Position numbers and translations under genes: made by a program. A stretch of DNA of 64,000 nt from Leptasterias polaris. Lineage: Eukaryota > Echinodermata > Asteroidea > Forcipulatida > Asteriidae. Below, one piece after another: positions 1 through 13,400 of this stretch; the stretch's first letter is position 1; the number at the start of each line of letters is the position of its first letter. Under the pieces are notes generated by a model. That model worked only from the letters and a program-made list of their open reading frames with translations, was not told the origin of the DNA and searched no databases. The stretch lies in the NCBI GenBank assembly GCA_037783415.1, contig JAZGTN010000228.1, positions 496,001 to 560,000 of the forward strand, given 5' to 3'.

Positions 1-164
1 AGTGCGCGACACCGGTCAAGAACGTGCGAGGATTATTTTCCTGCATCAACCTGGGACTTACACTCGTGCCGTTAACTTCTTTTTTTTAAGGAGCTTCTAA
101 GAGAGAACTAATTACAACACAGATGATCTTGTGATTTACAATACGGTGTAGAAAATTCACTTAC

Positions 165-232
165 ATTCTCCGCGGCACAGCACGTACATCCAGAAAGCAA
201 AGATAAAACCGACGAATCGTAACCGTAACCAT
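165..232 (-). pseudogene. Inverted paralogous copy of the signal-peptide exon, start frame lost
   Basis: On the minus strand this is a clear copy of the 7360-7426 exon, including the upstream leader (233-450) and the splice donor GTAAGT (159-164). The frame that gives the same hydrophobic peptide as the paralogue ([18 protein letters not shown]) has no ATG. The ATG at 232 is one base out of that frame and yields a non-hydrophobic peptide. It is either a dead first exon, or the first exon of a leftward gene outside the window that starts differently. Seen: homology, donor, frame change. Inferred: loss of function. Confidence 0.6.
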
Positions 233-1489
233 CGTTCAGAGTGTTTGTTATACACACTCCCGCAGCAGCAAGTCACTTCGACACGTTGTGTCTTGCCCTT
301 CAAATCAAATCTTCCCACAAAGCTCTGCTGGCTAGGCGTCTTGCAATCAATTTACACTGAGGAAGCAGAGTGTCTCGCCCAACTGCACTTAACAAGTATT
401 GCATCCCTCATGGAGCCCCAAAAGCAATCAAATGAACAAGTAAAGAGTACACGGTAACCACATCATTTAATCAAAGGTCAAACTGAGTTTTGTTTTGCTT
501 CCATTTTCAAACAGATTGAGTTCTTCTGAAAATGGAGAAACGAAATTGCTAGTCTTTCAAGTGCAATGTTTGTCAATTAAAAATGAGCATTGAATTTGAG
601 CTTTTGCATGGCCGACTTAAAAAAATAAAATTTGAATGAACAGATAGAAATACCAGGTCACCAAAGACTTGCGTCAAAAACTAACATGGGATAGTAAAGA
701 CACTATACAACTAGTTCAACTTGTGTATAATAATCCGTGACCTTTGGAGCAACGCCTGATTACTCTCGCCACATCGGAAGGCACTTTTAATTTTAGAACA
801 ATTAAGTCTATTTGGGGGTGATCCCAAGGTAACTCCCATGCTAGACAAATTTGGTAGTAGTCTGATGATAGAACGAGTACATTATGTTGACTGCAGAACA
901 AGCTTTGTGTACAAAAAGCATTGGCGAAAATCTGTGCACTAGTTTCAATGGGTGTAGTGTGTACAGTGTCTGAGTTTTTGTGATGACATGTCAATGGGGA
1001 CTACCGCTGGCAAACTTCAAAACATTTTAAAGGGGAGGTTCTAATAGAGGATTACATGGAGTATGAACGGATTTGAACAAATGGTTCTTATGTTTTTGAT
1101 AAAAGCAAAATAATATTGCCGACCGCGAGCGCCTCCTCGTTTGACACGATTTTTTTTTAAGACTACTAATTCCCGCTCGTGATTATTGTTTTTGTGTCTG
1201 TAAAAGAAAATCCATCTTGACAACCTTCAATTTGTACCGTTGAATATAATACTTTATGGGGTATTTTTGTTTTCGCAATAATCCAACATGTGAGACTGAT
1301 GGACAGGCTGATCTTGTGGTCGCCCTCATTTGGGTGCAAATTACTGAAATTGAACAATTACAAAAATTATGTCGTTTTCGATAATTGATTTGTTGGTTAT
1401 TTTGAATGTGAAAAATGCATCTTGTAAGAGTAAGGTATAAAGAAATAGTTATAACTTGTATTTATAACTTTGGGAAACCACCAACATAG

Positions 1490-1561
1490 GGCTAGATAGC
1501 CTAGTTGGTAGAGCGCCGGCACGTTAATCCGGAGGTCGTTGGTTCAAATCCCGCTCTAGTC
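1490..1561 (+). tRNA. tRNA-like sequence (pseudo-tRNA or SINE head), GTT at the anticodon position
   Basis: 72 bases fold as a cloverleaf: 7-bp acceptor stem GGCTAGA/TCTAGTC (one G-U pair), a D arm around AGTTGGTA, an anticodon stem CCGG/CCGG and a TTCAAAT T loop. GTT lies at positions 34-36 (Asn), but position 33 is C instead of the near-universal U and the D, anticodon and T stems each have a mismatch. A related sequence lies at 23817-24055. I favour a tRNA pseudogene or SINE head over a functional tRNA-Asn. Confidence 0.5.
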
Positions 1562-2495
1562 AATTTTTCCTTGTTCAACCCAAAATCATTTAAAATTTAC
1601 CCAGTCAGTTTCCCTTGTGGTTTATTATTTGATATGTATAACTTTGTGCAGACTTTTATAGCTGATAGAACAAAATTAATAACAAATACAACATAACCAT
1701 TATTCTGCCTTGCCACGGCAACAGCCAAATTAATATTGTTAGATGGTTTTGCCATTTTGAATTTATTTGGCACTTTCAGAAAAGGTAGGTGGTTCTTAGA
1801 GGTTGCATTGAATGTATAAAGATAATCAACAGGAAGGTTACACCATTTATTTCAAATAGTGGTGAAGGAGGTTTTTTATTTGTATTTATTTGTTTAGTTT
1901 GGAGTAAAGGGACATCAGATTGAACAATGTTAAAACATAAATAAATAAAACAAATCAAATCAAGACCTTTGCCATCTTTTTGCTTTATAGTTGCTTACTC
2001 TTAAGCACATTTTTGTTTAACATTCAACATAACAAGTTTTATAAAGGTAACTTTTAAAGGAGTTACTCCATCAAGATCATGGCGCACAAATATAAAAACT
2101 TAACATAGATAGAGATATGTCTTAAGATCTTTACGGAGGATTTCTTCCAAATCGTTGGTCCTGCATGCTACACTGAATGCTTTTTGACCCGGAACGTTGT
2201 GTGCACGGTGAACATTCAAGTGAGTGGTGTCAAGTGTGAACCGAACAAAACGTGGGTTGGTGTATAGTGTCTGAAAGTATAATTGAAATGTATTTGATAA
2301 CAGTATTTAAAAACAAAGGGAGACAATTTAAAATGAATTCGAGCTCTCATTTGTAGTTTATGAAGCTCCTCGTGTGATGAGGTAATAGTCCATTCAAGGG
2401 CGTGGAACAAACCGAAAGAGCTGCACTCATTTGAAATATTTGAGCTCTTTCTAATTTTTATGATAAAGCACCAAATAAAAAGCATACCAGAGTCA

Positions 2496-3612
2496 TTACG
2501 AGAAAGGACTCAGATGAACCAGTTTTAGTTAAATTGATTCTGAACCCCAACTACTCCCAAAATTTTCTTTAAAAAAGCTAATAAGGTGTTTTTAAAATCT
2601 TTTATTGGCATTGGTTAAGAGACTACTTGGCTACTTAAATACAAACACAAGACTTATTTTGTTTTACATATACTATTTTCTTTTTAAGCTTTCTTACATT
2701 TGTTAAGTTAGCTTCGTTTTAAGACACTGGCTCGCAGATTTCTAGGTAATGACCTAAAAACATGAACATTAAAATGTTTTTAAGTTTGTGTGTGTAGTTT
2801 TAGCGGTCTGTTAAGGTACTGCCTTTGTGCTGACATTATTAACAGGTTGAAGGTGTTTTATATTTAATTTGGCTGGTAGTGTATTTATTCCTTTCGTGAA
2901 AGAACAAAACAGAGAGTTGTGCTATAAAAAAAATAAGCAATAACAGTGCGAAGAGCCAGTTCTCAGTGCGTTGTTATGATCACCACAGGGAAAAATAGCT
3001 CGCTGTTATTTCCGTTAATAATTAGTTTTAACGATGAGTAATGTGGTGTTATGATGCAATAATAGTTCCAAAATATGGCAAATTGTTTTGCTAACCGAAA
3101 TGAATGAATAAAAAGACTGTGAAAACTATTGTTTTAAGTTCACACATTTCTTACCTCTAGCAATATTCTACGGAGAAAAAAATCATGCTTTTAAGATTTT
3201 AATAACAAATTCAAGAAAAGTAGCTGTAAACTACACACATACAAATGAAATCTGAAAATGTGTAGTTAAAAATTAACCTGATTTGATAGCATTATAGTAC
3301 TTTAGGGTAGTTACCAAACTGGTTCATACGTATCGTTGTCAATACATTGTGTTTTGGGGTTTTGCAAAGTAGTTTTTATGAGGAGTTAACCAGATTGTGT
3401 AAAACATTGTAATTTGTTCTCATTAAGAAATCAAAAGGGGCATGTATTATGGGACTAATTTACGACTGTGGCGGAAGGATATTTCGAATAATAAATTAAG
3501 ACACATGATTACTTCAACCAGCGTGCGGTCTTTAATAACTCACAAAGAGCTGCCGGGCTGGCTAAGGGGGTTTGTCTGTGTCTCTTCATAAAATATTTGT
3601 ATGTAAATTTAC
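2496..3612. other. Non-coding stretch, nothing recognised
   Basis: AT-rich sequence with short A and T runs. I see no exon-like frame with splice sites, no RNA gene and no clear repeat. Confidence 0.5.
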
Positions 3613-3845
3613 TATAGATAGTTCCCAGTAGACGCCATCTTTACGGGCAAATTGCATTTTGGCATGCAGGCGCGTCAAGCGCTCTAATTATTAACGCATC
3701 CGCGTTGTTCACTGACCAATCGTGCAGTGAGTTTTGTGAAACGTGCGCGTGCTGCACGCCGTTCTCACGCGAAAATGCATGACTGTGTGTTCCAAACTGC
3801 CCGTAAAGATGGCCGATTTACGTCATACTGCAACCTATCTATAAA
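3613..3845. repeat. MITE-like element with imperfect inverted ends
   Basis: The ends are inverted copies: both start TATAGATAG and share CCATCTTTACGGGCA some 25-35 bases in. The interior is GC-richer than its surroundings (ACGTGCGCGTGCTGCACG region). About 233 bp with no coding capacity, so a non-autonomous DNA transposon is the likely class. It lies in the spacer between the duplication arms. Confidence 0.6.
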
Positions 3846-4637
3846 TGTCATTAGACCAGGTCAAACTTAAAAAGTTTAAAACTTAAAAGTTACACTGACA
3901 TTTATTGTGTGTAGTGTCCATCACATTTGTAGTGGGTCTCACAATTCTACAAAATCGTAAAAGGTATTTATTATTGGAAACAACAGCGTGCTTTTTATTC
4001 TTTTGGAGATCATGACAACACAGTGAAGACCGGCTCCTCACACAAATATTGCTTAACCCTATAGTTCCTGCATCGCCCGAGTTTGCTGAACGATGTTTAG
4101 TTTTCCAGACTCTACCCAGCATTGAGGCAACGCGCAGTTTCTGACTGCACATTTGTAAACAAATCAGGTTTACTCATTAACGGTACAGTCAAAAAGTTCG
4201 AAATTTCTCAAGTTCCTCAATGGAAAATAGCCGGATAACACTATTACCAGCATAATTAGCTTGGGGTGAGTCTTCGACCTGTACATGTAACCTTTAACTT
4301 CAAATCCCCTGAGGCCAATTACATAAAATAAAATAAAGTGCAAACAAATGAAAAAAATTGATTTGGGTAAAACTGTTTTCTTATTGTAGCGACTAAGTTG
4401 AACATTTGTTTTTGTTGTTTTGTTTTTTTTCGCTCTGGGGATTCAGTGAACCTTTGTGAGTCTATTGATACCAAGTTAGAAGAGTTTGCGAGCAGCCAAA
4501 ATTAGTTTACACGCAATTTAAACCGATACAGTCGCTGACTGTACGACTATGTGATGGCGCTTGTATATTGGCATACTGCAGCGCAGGGGTAAATAACTGC
4601 AATCGTTGTTCAAATTTTCAAAAGAAACCCAAGGCTA
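3846..4637. other. Non-coding stretch, nothing recognised
   Basis: AT-rich sequence with no convincing exon, RNA gene or repeat. The short frames present have stop-bounded random composition. Confidence 0.45.
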
Positions 4638-5297
4638 ATAATTCGTCGCGCGTACCACGAACCGACCTAACTGACAAAAATCACACACTTTTGCAATTTT
4701 TTTTTTTTACAAATTATTAATATACTCATTACTGTTAACATTTTCAGCAAGTTTCAGAACTAAATACGTAGTAGTTTTGTAATTACACTAATTACTAAAA
4801 ACGACGTATCAATAGATTTACCGTTTTGTCTTTTCACAAAGTGACCTATCTAGATACGCCACTTTACCAATGATGTACTATGCGCTACAGCGCGCGCAGT
4901 TCGGGCGCGCGTGTAAAATTTGCGTACCACGAACTGACCTAACTCAAAGCGTGGTATTTTCACAAAGTGACCTAACTAGATACGTCTCTATTATGCATTG
5001 GTTTGTACACGGCGCTCTGCGGGCAAAACTCGGATTTTAATTTTCACAAAGTGACCTATCTGTTTAGGTATTATTTACTAATTAAAATAGTTGCGGGGAT
5101 TAAATGAAATTGACAGTTCTGTATTAATAAAGTAGTCGGCTTTATTTTTGTCTTAAAAAATTGTATACAAATAGTTAGCAGAACCCGAAACAGCAGTTTG
5201 AAAAATAGTGCAACTTCATTCGTGATTTTCTCCAAACATGTTTTTTTATACTGTGTACGAGTTAGGTCGGTTCGTGGTACGCGCGACGAATTGTTGA
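4638..5297. repeat. MITE-like element with ~30-bp inverted ends and internal repeats
   Basis: The left end reads AATTCGTCGCGCGTACCACG and the right end is its reverse complement, with identity continuing through GAACCGACCTAACT. A third partial copy of the end motif (GCGTACCACGAACTGACC) lies inside at about 4922. The phrase TTTTCACAAAGTGACCTA recurs in direct orientation at about 4831, 4959 and 5042. No transposase frame is present. About 660 bp. Confidence 0.7.
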
Positions 5298-6004
5298 CCT
5301 ATGTACAGCTATCGTTTTGTTCGTAAATATCATTGTCTTTGAGTAACGGTGTTAATTTAAAAGGTGATAAGTCCTTTGGGAACAATAAGTGGCTCTCATA
5401 AGCGGCTACCGGTAATTTTTATGCCGATTATTTTTCATAAGGTTTAAAATAACAAAATAGTTTTTAAAGGATTTTACCTGTCATCAAATGCTCAAACTGA
5501 ATACCTGCAGAGTAATTATGTTTGGATAGTATCAACACAATGAAATACAATATAAATGTTTTTGTGACAAATAAGCGTGATGTTGGTAACAAGCTTCAAA
5601 ATGTCATAATCATTAGCGTAATAATTGTTACCGGTCATCTGTGAGGGATGGAATTTAAGATTATTTATATAAACGATTACCATTGATGTTACTTGTTTTC
5701 CTACAAACACAAGCTTGATTGTTTTTCCTCCAATCGCAAGTTACGGTGTATTGCTTTGGGCGGCTGGGCAGTAAGTAATTTGTCCCAGTGCCAAGTTTAA
5801 GGGTAGCCATGAAGTCCTTATCACTGGCGGTCCCTGCCATCTTCGCATAACCAATTACCAAGAATACAAACCCGAACATATTTTTGTTTAAGCTTTTGGG
5901 GAATAATATAGGTTCAGAAATGAAAAGAGCGCCCTCAGTTTGTCTATGATTGATTTCATCTTAGTCCTCTCTCGTATTGACCATAACATTCTTCTTTCAT
6001 TTGG
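5298..6004. other. Non-coding stretch, nothing recognised
   Basis: AT-rich spacer between the internal MITE and the right arm of the inverted duplication. No supported gene, RNA or repeat. Confidence 0.45.
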
Positions 6005-7470
6005 TGCACCATCATATTAATTAGAAAGAGCTCGATGATTTCAAATGAGTGCAGCTCTTTTGGTTTGTTCCACGCCCTTGAAGGGACTTATTACCCCCAT
6101 CATTCGAGGAGCTCACTTGATACCGATGAGAGCACGGACAAAATGTATTAGTCCTAGTGCTGTAATTAAATATCTTTAAAATAAACTTTCAGACAGTATA
6201 CCCTTCCCCACGTTTTCTTCGGTTCAAACTTGACATCACTCATTTGAAAGTTCCCCGTGCAAACAAAGTTGTTGGTCAAAAAGCATTCATTGTTTCCTTC
6301 TTTAATCCGGGAATATCTTAGTTTACCTCTGCATCCTATGCCTACCTCTATTCAATTTAAGTTGTTATATACGTGCGCTACGATTTTGATGGAGTAACTC
6401 CTCATATATTTTACTTGTATAATACTAGTCAAGTTCACTGCTATGTAAAACAAAATTTGCAGAGGAACATATGAAACATATGATTGCCTGAAGAAAAACA
6501 ATAAAAATAAAAAATCCCCAAACACCACTAATTGAAATAAATTGTGTAACCCTTTCACTTGTTGATTATCTGTATACATTCAATACAGCCTCTAAGGACC
6601 AATCTACCTCGTTTGGTAACTGCAAATAAAATAAAACTTGCCTAACCAGCTTACACTAATATTTTGACTCTTGCCATCTCTATGCATTATTATTATTTTT
6701 TTATTATTTTCATTTGTTAGTTTATTGCCTTTCAGCTATAACTGTATGCAAAATAAATTGAAAATATATACAATTAAATAATTGTAATTTATTATGCCTT
6801 GCTCTTACACAATGCACTTTCACATTCCAATTAACAAACAAATCATTCATTATTACAACGATGAAGTAGTTTTTGTATTGTTCCATTTCAGTCATTGTAC
6901 CCAAAGGGGGAGACAACAATATTAGTCTGGCCATCAGTGTCAGTGCTCATAGTGGATTATTGCCAACAGTTAGTCAACGGTATAATTATTTGAAGATGGA
7001 TTTTCCTTTCATGGACATATGCACGATATGCACTATTGGGAATCGCTAGTCTTTTTACGGGTATATTAAACACAAGTGGGACTTGCTGTTTAGAGTTACC
7101 ATTATCGCATGTTGGATATTAATCAAAGTCTTTGGTGACCGTGTTTTTCTGTACTTGTTCACTTGATTGTATTATGTGATCTACGAGGTAAGCGATACGT
7201 GGTAAGTGCGGTTGGGCGAGACACTCTGCTTCATCAGTGTAAATTGATTGCAACGACGCCTAGCCAGCAGAGCTGGCTGGGAAGATTTGATTTGAAGAGC
7301 GAGGGACAAAGTGTCGAGGTGACTTACAGCTGCGGGAGTGTGTATCAACAGTCTGAACGATGTCGTGGTTACAATTCGTAGGAGTTATCCTTGCTTTGTT
7401 GATGTACGTGCTATGCCGCGGAGAATGTAAGTCATATGTTTTAAGCTATATTTTATAACTCAAGATTATC
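6005..7470. repeat. Right arm of the inverted segmental duplication
   Basis: Inverted counterpart of 100-2495. It ends just past the intact signal-peptide exon at 7360-7426, with weaker similarity continuing into the intron (about 7460-7480 against 100-135). The arm is shorter than the left one, mainly because the left arm has about 600 extra bases between 660 and 1785, including the tRNA-like sequence. Confidence 0.8.
7360..7426 (+). CDS. Exon 1: signal peptide
   Basis: ATG in context GAACGATG opens a 22-codon frame with a hydrophobic core ([13 protein letters not shown]), followed by CRGE and a donor GTAAGT at 7427. It ends in phase 1, matching exon 2. Cleavage is likely near CRG/E. The leader and the exon are conserved with the inverted copy at 165-450, which supports a real first exon. 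Confidence 0.65.
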
Positions 7471-10400
7471 AGTGTTGGGACGAGCTCCCCATTGTGAACT
7501 CATAGAAAAAGAAGCAAAGGGCACGCAGGTAAACGCGGGATGGGTATTCTTTGCTCTATCTGGACCATGGGGGATGGCCCATATTACCTACAACAGGAAT
7601 TTCCTTGCGGTAATCACACAAATGGACCTACAAGTGGGTAAATGACGAGCAAAGTGTGTCATAGTGGCAGTTCTTTGATCCGGGTTCAGGAAACGCCTTA
7701 ATCGTTCATATGTTATGGACCATTACGTCAGACAATCAACTCGCAGTTGATGATGTATACCGGTTGAGCAACAGAGCAACAAAGCAAACATTTGTTTAAT
7801 TTTTGTGTTATATTTAAAACAAATTATTTAATATATATTGTTTTTCTGCAAGGAGTTTTGACGGGATGCCGTCACCAAAATTAATCAATACACTTCCATG
7901 ACCATTGCAGTCGCAGTAAGTTTGTTTATTACTTTTAAAACTCGGGTAGAGTAGCATTTAAGAGCACCTAAACTTAAGCATCAGAGTGTGGGTTCAACTC
8001 GGATGGGACATTAAGCCGTAGGTTCCATGTACCAGGACTGGTAGTCCATGTAAAAGAACCCGGAACATTTATCGTGTATTGTGGTTAACCACAGTGTTTC
8101 TGATTCAAGCAGCGAGCACTGTTGTTGTATACAGGCTTCCTCAATACTACGAGCTACAGCAAGGCATCGTTGGTTTTATTACCGATTTTTTTTTTTATTT
8201 AACAAATAATGAACAACTTTCAAAATGATTGAGTCTTTTCCAGGTCCAATTGTGTTGTTCATCACTGTTGATAACTCAAAACTCCTTTCTTCTTCTTTTG
8301 TTTCTTCAAATGCTTCTTGAATATCCTTTCAAGAATTGTTCGTGCTCAAAACACTTATATTGCGTTTAAACTATATAGTAGTTTGTGATCAATAAAACGA
8401 AATAAATAAATAAATAAAAAGTACAGTCCCACCTGCACCTCTTAAAACATTTTAGCCTCTGCATGCAATAAACCGATGGAAATGTTTGGTAGTATTTGTA
8501 CGAAAAATGAAAAACAAAACCAGTTTATTAAAACAAAATGCTCTCTAACAATATAATTATGTTTTCAGTTCTGGTAATGAGATCATATTAAAGGTAGGCC
8601 TATTATGTGGTTTTCTTTTTCTGTTTCAGTGGACACCAGCTCCTTAAAAAATTGGAGTATTCCCAAACCGCGATTTCAAATGTTTACATTATACAAACGA
8701 CGCACACAATTAAGGGACAATCTTAACCTTTTTATTTTATCATATCTTTCCAGTCATAATAATTTCAAAACAACACCTCTTCCTCCAAGCGTGCATTTAG
8801 AAGTATACTGACTGTTTGCCATAGAAAAGGGCAAACAACAGTTTCCCATATACTCCAACAGCAGACACAATTTATGGAGGTCGCAAACAATGCAAAATGA
8901 AAAATGAGAAAATCGACAAAATCAAAAGAGGTAATCGGCGAACGAGGAGCCCTAGTGTCTGTAATCAATACATCATGTCACGTAGTCGCAGAAGTGGAAC
9001 TCGCAAATCAGGTTATAATGTACCCTTAAATGAAATTTGATTTACTCATCGAAAGAAGAAAGAAAAAACTAATAATAGTCACCGGGGGTCGTAGGTGAAA
9101 AGGAGCAGCGAGCAGGTTTCAATTCTACTTTGCGAAAAAGGAAGGAACAAACAGTGACCAGTAGACCTTTATAAACACACAGGTTTTTTTTTGCACACGC
9201 AGTTGTGGGACCATGCTGGTTTTGTTGTATGATTTCTTAAAAAACAAATAAAATAGTACATTAGTGGGGACCAAAATTAACAAACAAATACTTTATAGTT
9301 AGCCTTGTTCCTTTTTGTAAAGGTCCCAAGTAACAGTATATGTGACTACCCATATTGTTTCACCGGTTACACAGCTAATTTCTGACCGACAGAATGATGT
9401 TTTGACATCCTCAATGTGTTTCCCATAAATCCTAACATTAACTCTACTGTGAATATCACGATGCTGTTTCTCATAAGATACTGCCTAGCACGTCTGTTTG
9501 CTAAGCACACTTGAGTGGGACACCAGTCAAAACGATGTAAACTCAATGGTGCTTTGGCTGGTAACTTGTTTCAGCTTATCAATTTGTTTTCGCAAGTAGT
9601 TGTGCTTATAGGCTTTATGAATACAGGGTTGTCGAATCATAGGGTGTGAAATCATAGAGCAGTCACCGTTTCACCTTATTGTATTTGGCTTGTGCTTTAT
9701 AATTTTATGTCTACCCCTCCACTACTGGATTATATGAAATCAGGTCAAGGGATTCAATATATTTCTGCATTTAACGGGTATGGATTTGTTAACTGAAGCA
9801 AAGAAGCAACGAACACATTGTCATGACTTATATTATACTACTATGTGCAAGTATCTATTCGAAGCTGTCTCCTAAAGTTTTTACGTGTGCGCGATTCTGT
9901 TACAAATACTTTGTTATTTCAAGGCAAAACACATTTGCTTTTGGAACCGTTTAATTGTTTTCATCCTAAATGAATGTATATATTTATAATAGAACTAAAC
10001 TGTGTTTTAATGTAATGTTCAAAGGGTGGTAGCATTTGTGAGATATCGCAAAAAGTCTAGAGTGGTTATATTTACACAGAAAGAATAATCCGTAACTGGA
10101 ATGCACGATCTGAGAAACGTTTCTGCCCGGAACGCTCCTCATAATAAAATGTTTTTCTTTCTCTTAAACCACGTCCTTTGTTGGAACCAGTTATCAAACT
10201 GCTATACATTCTCATCAGCTGCAGTGCTTCTCACAATATAAGTTATTTGTATACAGGCAATCATTTAGGGAGTAAACACCAACCTCCCTTTAAACTAAGT
10301 TTATGGCTACAAGAATGTGCCGTATAGTTGAGAAAAAAAAAAAAGCCATGTGTGAAAGTAAACAACACAAAATGTAATAATAATACAAATAAAATCAACA

Positions 10401-13400
10401 CAGAAAACCGAAGAATGCGGCCGGATTCCAAACCCTTTGGATCTTGACCCGATTATGGGCCAGCATAACCAGGAAATTTGTCAAAATGGGATATTGCCTT
10501 AGATTATGCGTCAGTTAGATTAATGTAATTCTAACGCAACTTTTCAGAGTGAAGTAATCGGTGCTACTAACGGATAGCTCAAACAAAACAAAGGATATCA
10601 CGGAAGCAGTTACATTTAAAGAGGAAGCAAAGATAGACCCCCGCCCTTGCATTGGCAGCCATTATGAAAGGCTGTAATTGGCTGAAAGTCATGCGTAGAG
10701 CATACACGCGTGCATGTTTTCTTTGGCTGTCATCAAAGATGGCGATCAATGACGTCATTACTTTTTTTAAGTACAATTTCTGCGGGTATCAACCTGACGC
10801 AAAGTCCAAGGCAATATCTAGTTTGTTGTAAAATTTCCAGGTCAGGCTGACCGATTGGTTTTCCCTGACGTGTTTACAATTTGTGAAATTAGAACGTGAC
10901 TTTTTTATATAGTTATCTACAATATAACCTTATTCCATTCTTGGGGCAATAATAATTAATTGATTACCTCTGAGTCATTATAGTAACCATTGATGACGCA
11001 TGTTTTGTGTGCATGTGCACTAACTTGATCTAAACAATAATTATTTTAGATTGAAGTGGGGGATTTGATAAATGGGGTACTTAAATGTTTTGTGATTAGC
11101 TACTTATGCGCCCCACTTAAGTTCAATTCAATTAAATTAAATTAAATTAAATTAAATTCAATTCAATTCAATTCAATTCAATTCAATTCAATTCAATTCA
11201 ATTCAATTCAATTCAATTCAATTCAATTCAATTCAATTCAATTCAATTCAATTCAATGCACATTTATTTTTCATGCTGACAATGACAATTAAACATACAG
11301 TTGAAACAAATAACAATGAGTATAATTATGAGAAGATGGATGCCACTTAATTCAACAATAAGATTTATAGAAATTTCAAAAATAATATCAAGTGTAATTA
11401 ACATGCTAGCCAACGTGCAGGGAAAAAAGTTAAGCATAATGCTTTTGTACATTTCCCTGTGACAGACAAGGACTTAGACACGACAAGGACAAACATAACA
11501 ATGACAATGACATTGAGACCAGACCAGTCAAATTAAATAATTATCAAAACAAACAGTCGTTGTACAAGTGTGTACTAGATCTACAAATGCATATTCAAGA
11601 GGTGATGTTTCAGTTTGTTAGAGAATGACTTGAGTGAACGAGACTTTTTAATATCCGAGTTGAGGTTATTCCAGAATAGGGTACCACGAGATACAATGTT
11701 GTTTTTTGAAAACGTTGTTCGGTTAAATTTTGTATACAAATCACCTTTTGATACTGCACGAGTTGAATATGTATGGACTGATGAAAACAGGGTAAACAGA
11801 TCATTAAATTCGTTAGGCAAAAAGCCACTTTTATATTTCTACATGAATTTACCTAAATTAAAATTGTACAAATCATCAAATTTAAGGACCTTCAAGGCTA
11901 GAAACAGAGGCGCAGTGTGATCCAAGTATCCAGTTTTACTGATAATTCGAACAGCCTTCTTTTGTAGGAGAGTGAGTTGTTTACATTGTGTGATTGTTAC
12001 GTTACCCCAATTAATTATTGCATAGTTTAAATACGACAAGATAAGAGAATTATATAATGTTAAAAGAATACTTGTAGGTAGAACAAACTTCAGTCTATTC
12101 ATAACGCCAATGTTTTTAGAAACTTTACCTGCCAAAACATTTACATGCTTGTTCCATGAAAGGTTTTCGTCAATATGTATTCCTAGGAATTTGGTATACT
12201 TTACTTGGTTAAGAATGGTGCCATTAAAAAGAATATTAGAATGTCGAACGTATTTGTGCTGCTTAGTACAACATACTATGTAATTAGTCTTAAGTAAATT
12301 AACAGATAACTTATTAGCTAGGACCCAGTTATTTATCTTAACAAGTTCAGTATTTATAGTATTTACAGCAGTGTCCACGTTGGTGTGATTATATAATATG
12401 TTTGTATCATCTGCGAAAAGGCAGAATGAAAATTTGTCAGATGAATTACATATATCTTTAACATAAATAATAAATAACAAGGGCCCCAGAACAGATCCCT
12501 GGGGGACTCCACAAGTGATTGATTTGTTTATAGAATTCGATGAATTATAAGAAACAAATTGTTTCCTACACGTCAAGTAACTCCTGAACCAGTCCAAGGC
12601 AATCCCACGTACACCAATATGTTCCAATTTTCGAATGAGTATGTCATGATTTACAGTATCAAAAGCCTTGGACAGGTCCAGGAAAATACCAATTGAGAAT
12701 TGTCTGTTTTCAATAGCATTAGTAATTTTATTTAGCATACTTGCAATTGCTAATTCAGTTGAGCGTTGTTCTCTGAATCCATATTGTGAGTCTGATAACA
12801 AGTTGTACTTATTAATAAAATAAGAAAGGCGGCTATACACAAGTTTCTCGAATACTTTAGACAACACAGGCAATAATGAAATGGGTCTGTAGTTACAGAT
12901 ATCGTGTTTGTTACCATTTTTGTAGACAGGTATAACTTTTCCTACTTTCAGTCTGTCGGGGAACATCCCTGTGGTAAACGACTCATTGAACAAAATTGCC
13001 AATGGCTTTGCTAATACATTCTTGGCTTCTTTTATAACAAATGAGCATAAGTCGTCGTAACCTGGAGCTTTCCCGGAAGAGAGTTTAGAGATAACAATGA
13101 CAATTTCTGCTTCAGTGATTGGGTCAATAAATAAAGAATGCTGATTCTTATCAAATAGAAACGTATCAAAAGATTGATCACATGTGGGGAGTTCTTGTGC
13201 CAAGTTATAACCAATATTAATAAAATGGTCATTAAAAGCACTAGCGATGTCATTATCGTCTTTAATACGCACACCATTTCGGTCAAAATACGATGGATTA
13301 GATTTAGTTTTTGGTCTACACAACAATGCATTGATGAGCTTCCACGTACCTTTAGGGTTGTTTTTTTCTCTGTTGAACTGGTTGCCAAAATAGTTTGTTT

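Larger units (their letters stand above)
100..2495. repeat. Left arm of an inverted segmental duplication
   Basis: Several blocks here match, in reverse orientation, blocks between 6005 and 7470: about 165-450 with 7205-7425, 655-700 with 7100-7145, 1785-1990 with 6440-6605, 2058-2100 with 6365-6410, and 2210-2460 with 6020-6250. Block order is consistent with one inverted duplication followed by insertions and deletions. Similarity is obvious by eye but imperfect, so the event is old. The best conserved block covers a 5'UTR and signal-peptide exon. Confidence 0.8.

Noticed and set aside
245..457. Open frame of 70 codons near the left edge
   Set aside because: It is the opposite strand of the duplicated leader/signal-exon block and shows no domain.
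1490..1561. Functional tRNA-Asn gene
   Set aside because: C at position 33, mismatches in three stems and a related split copy elsewhere argue for a pseudo-tRNA or SINE head.
8605..8811. Frame of 68 codons preceded by TTTCAG
   Set aside because: Composition is random, no donor in a phase compatible with exons 1 and 2, no domain.
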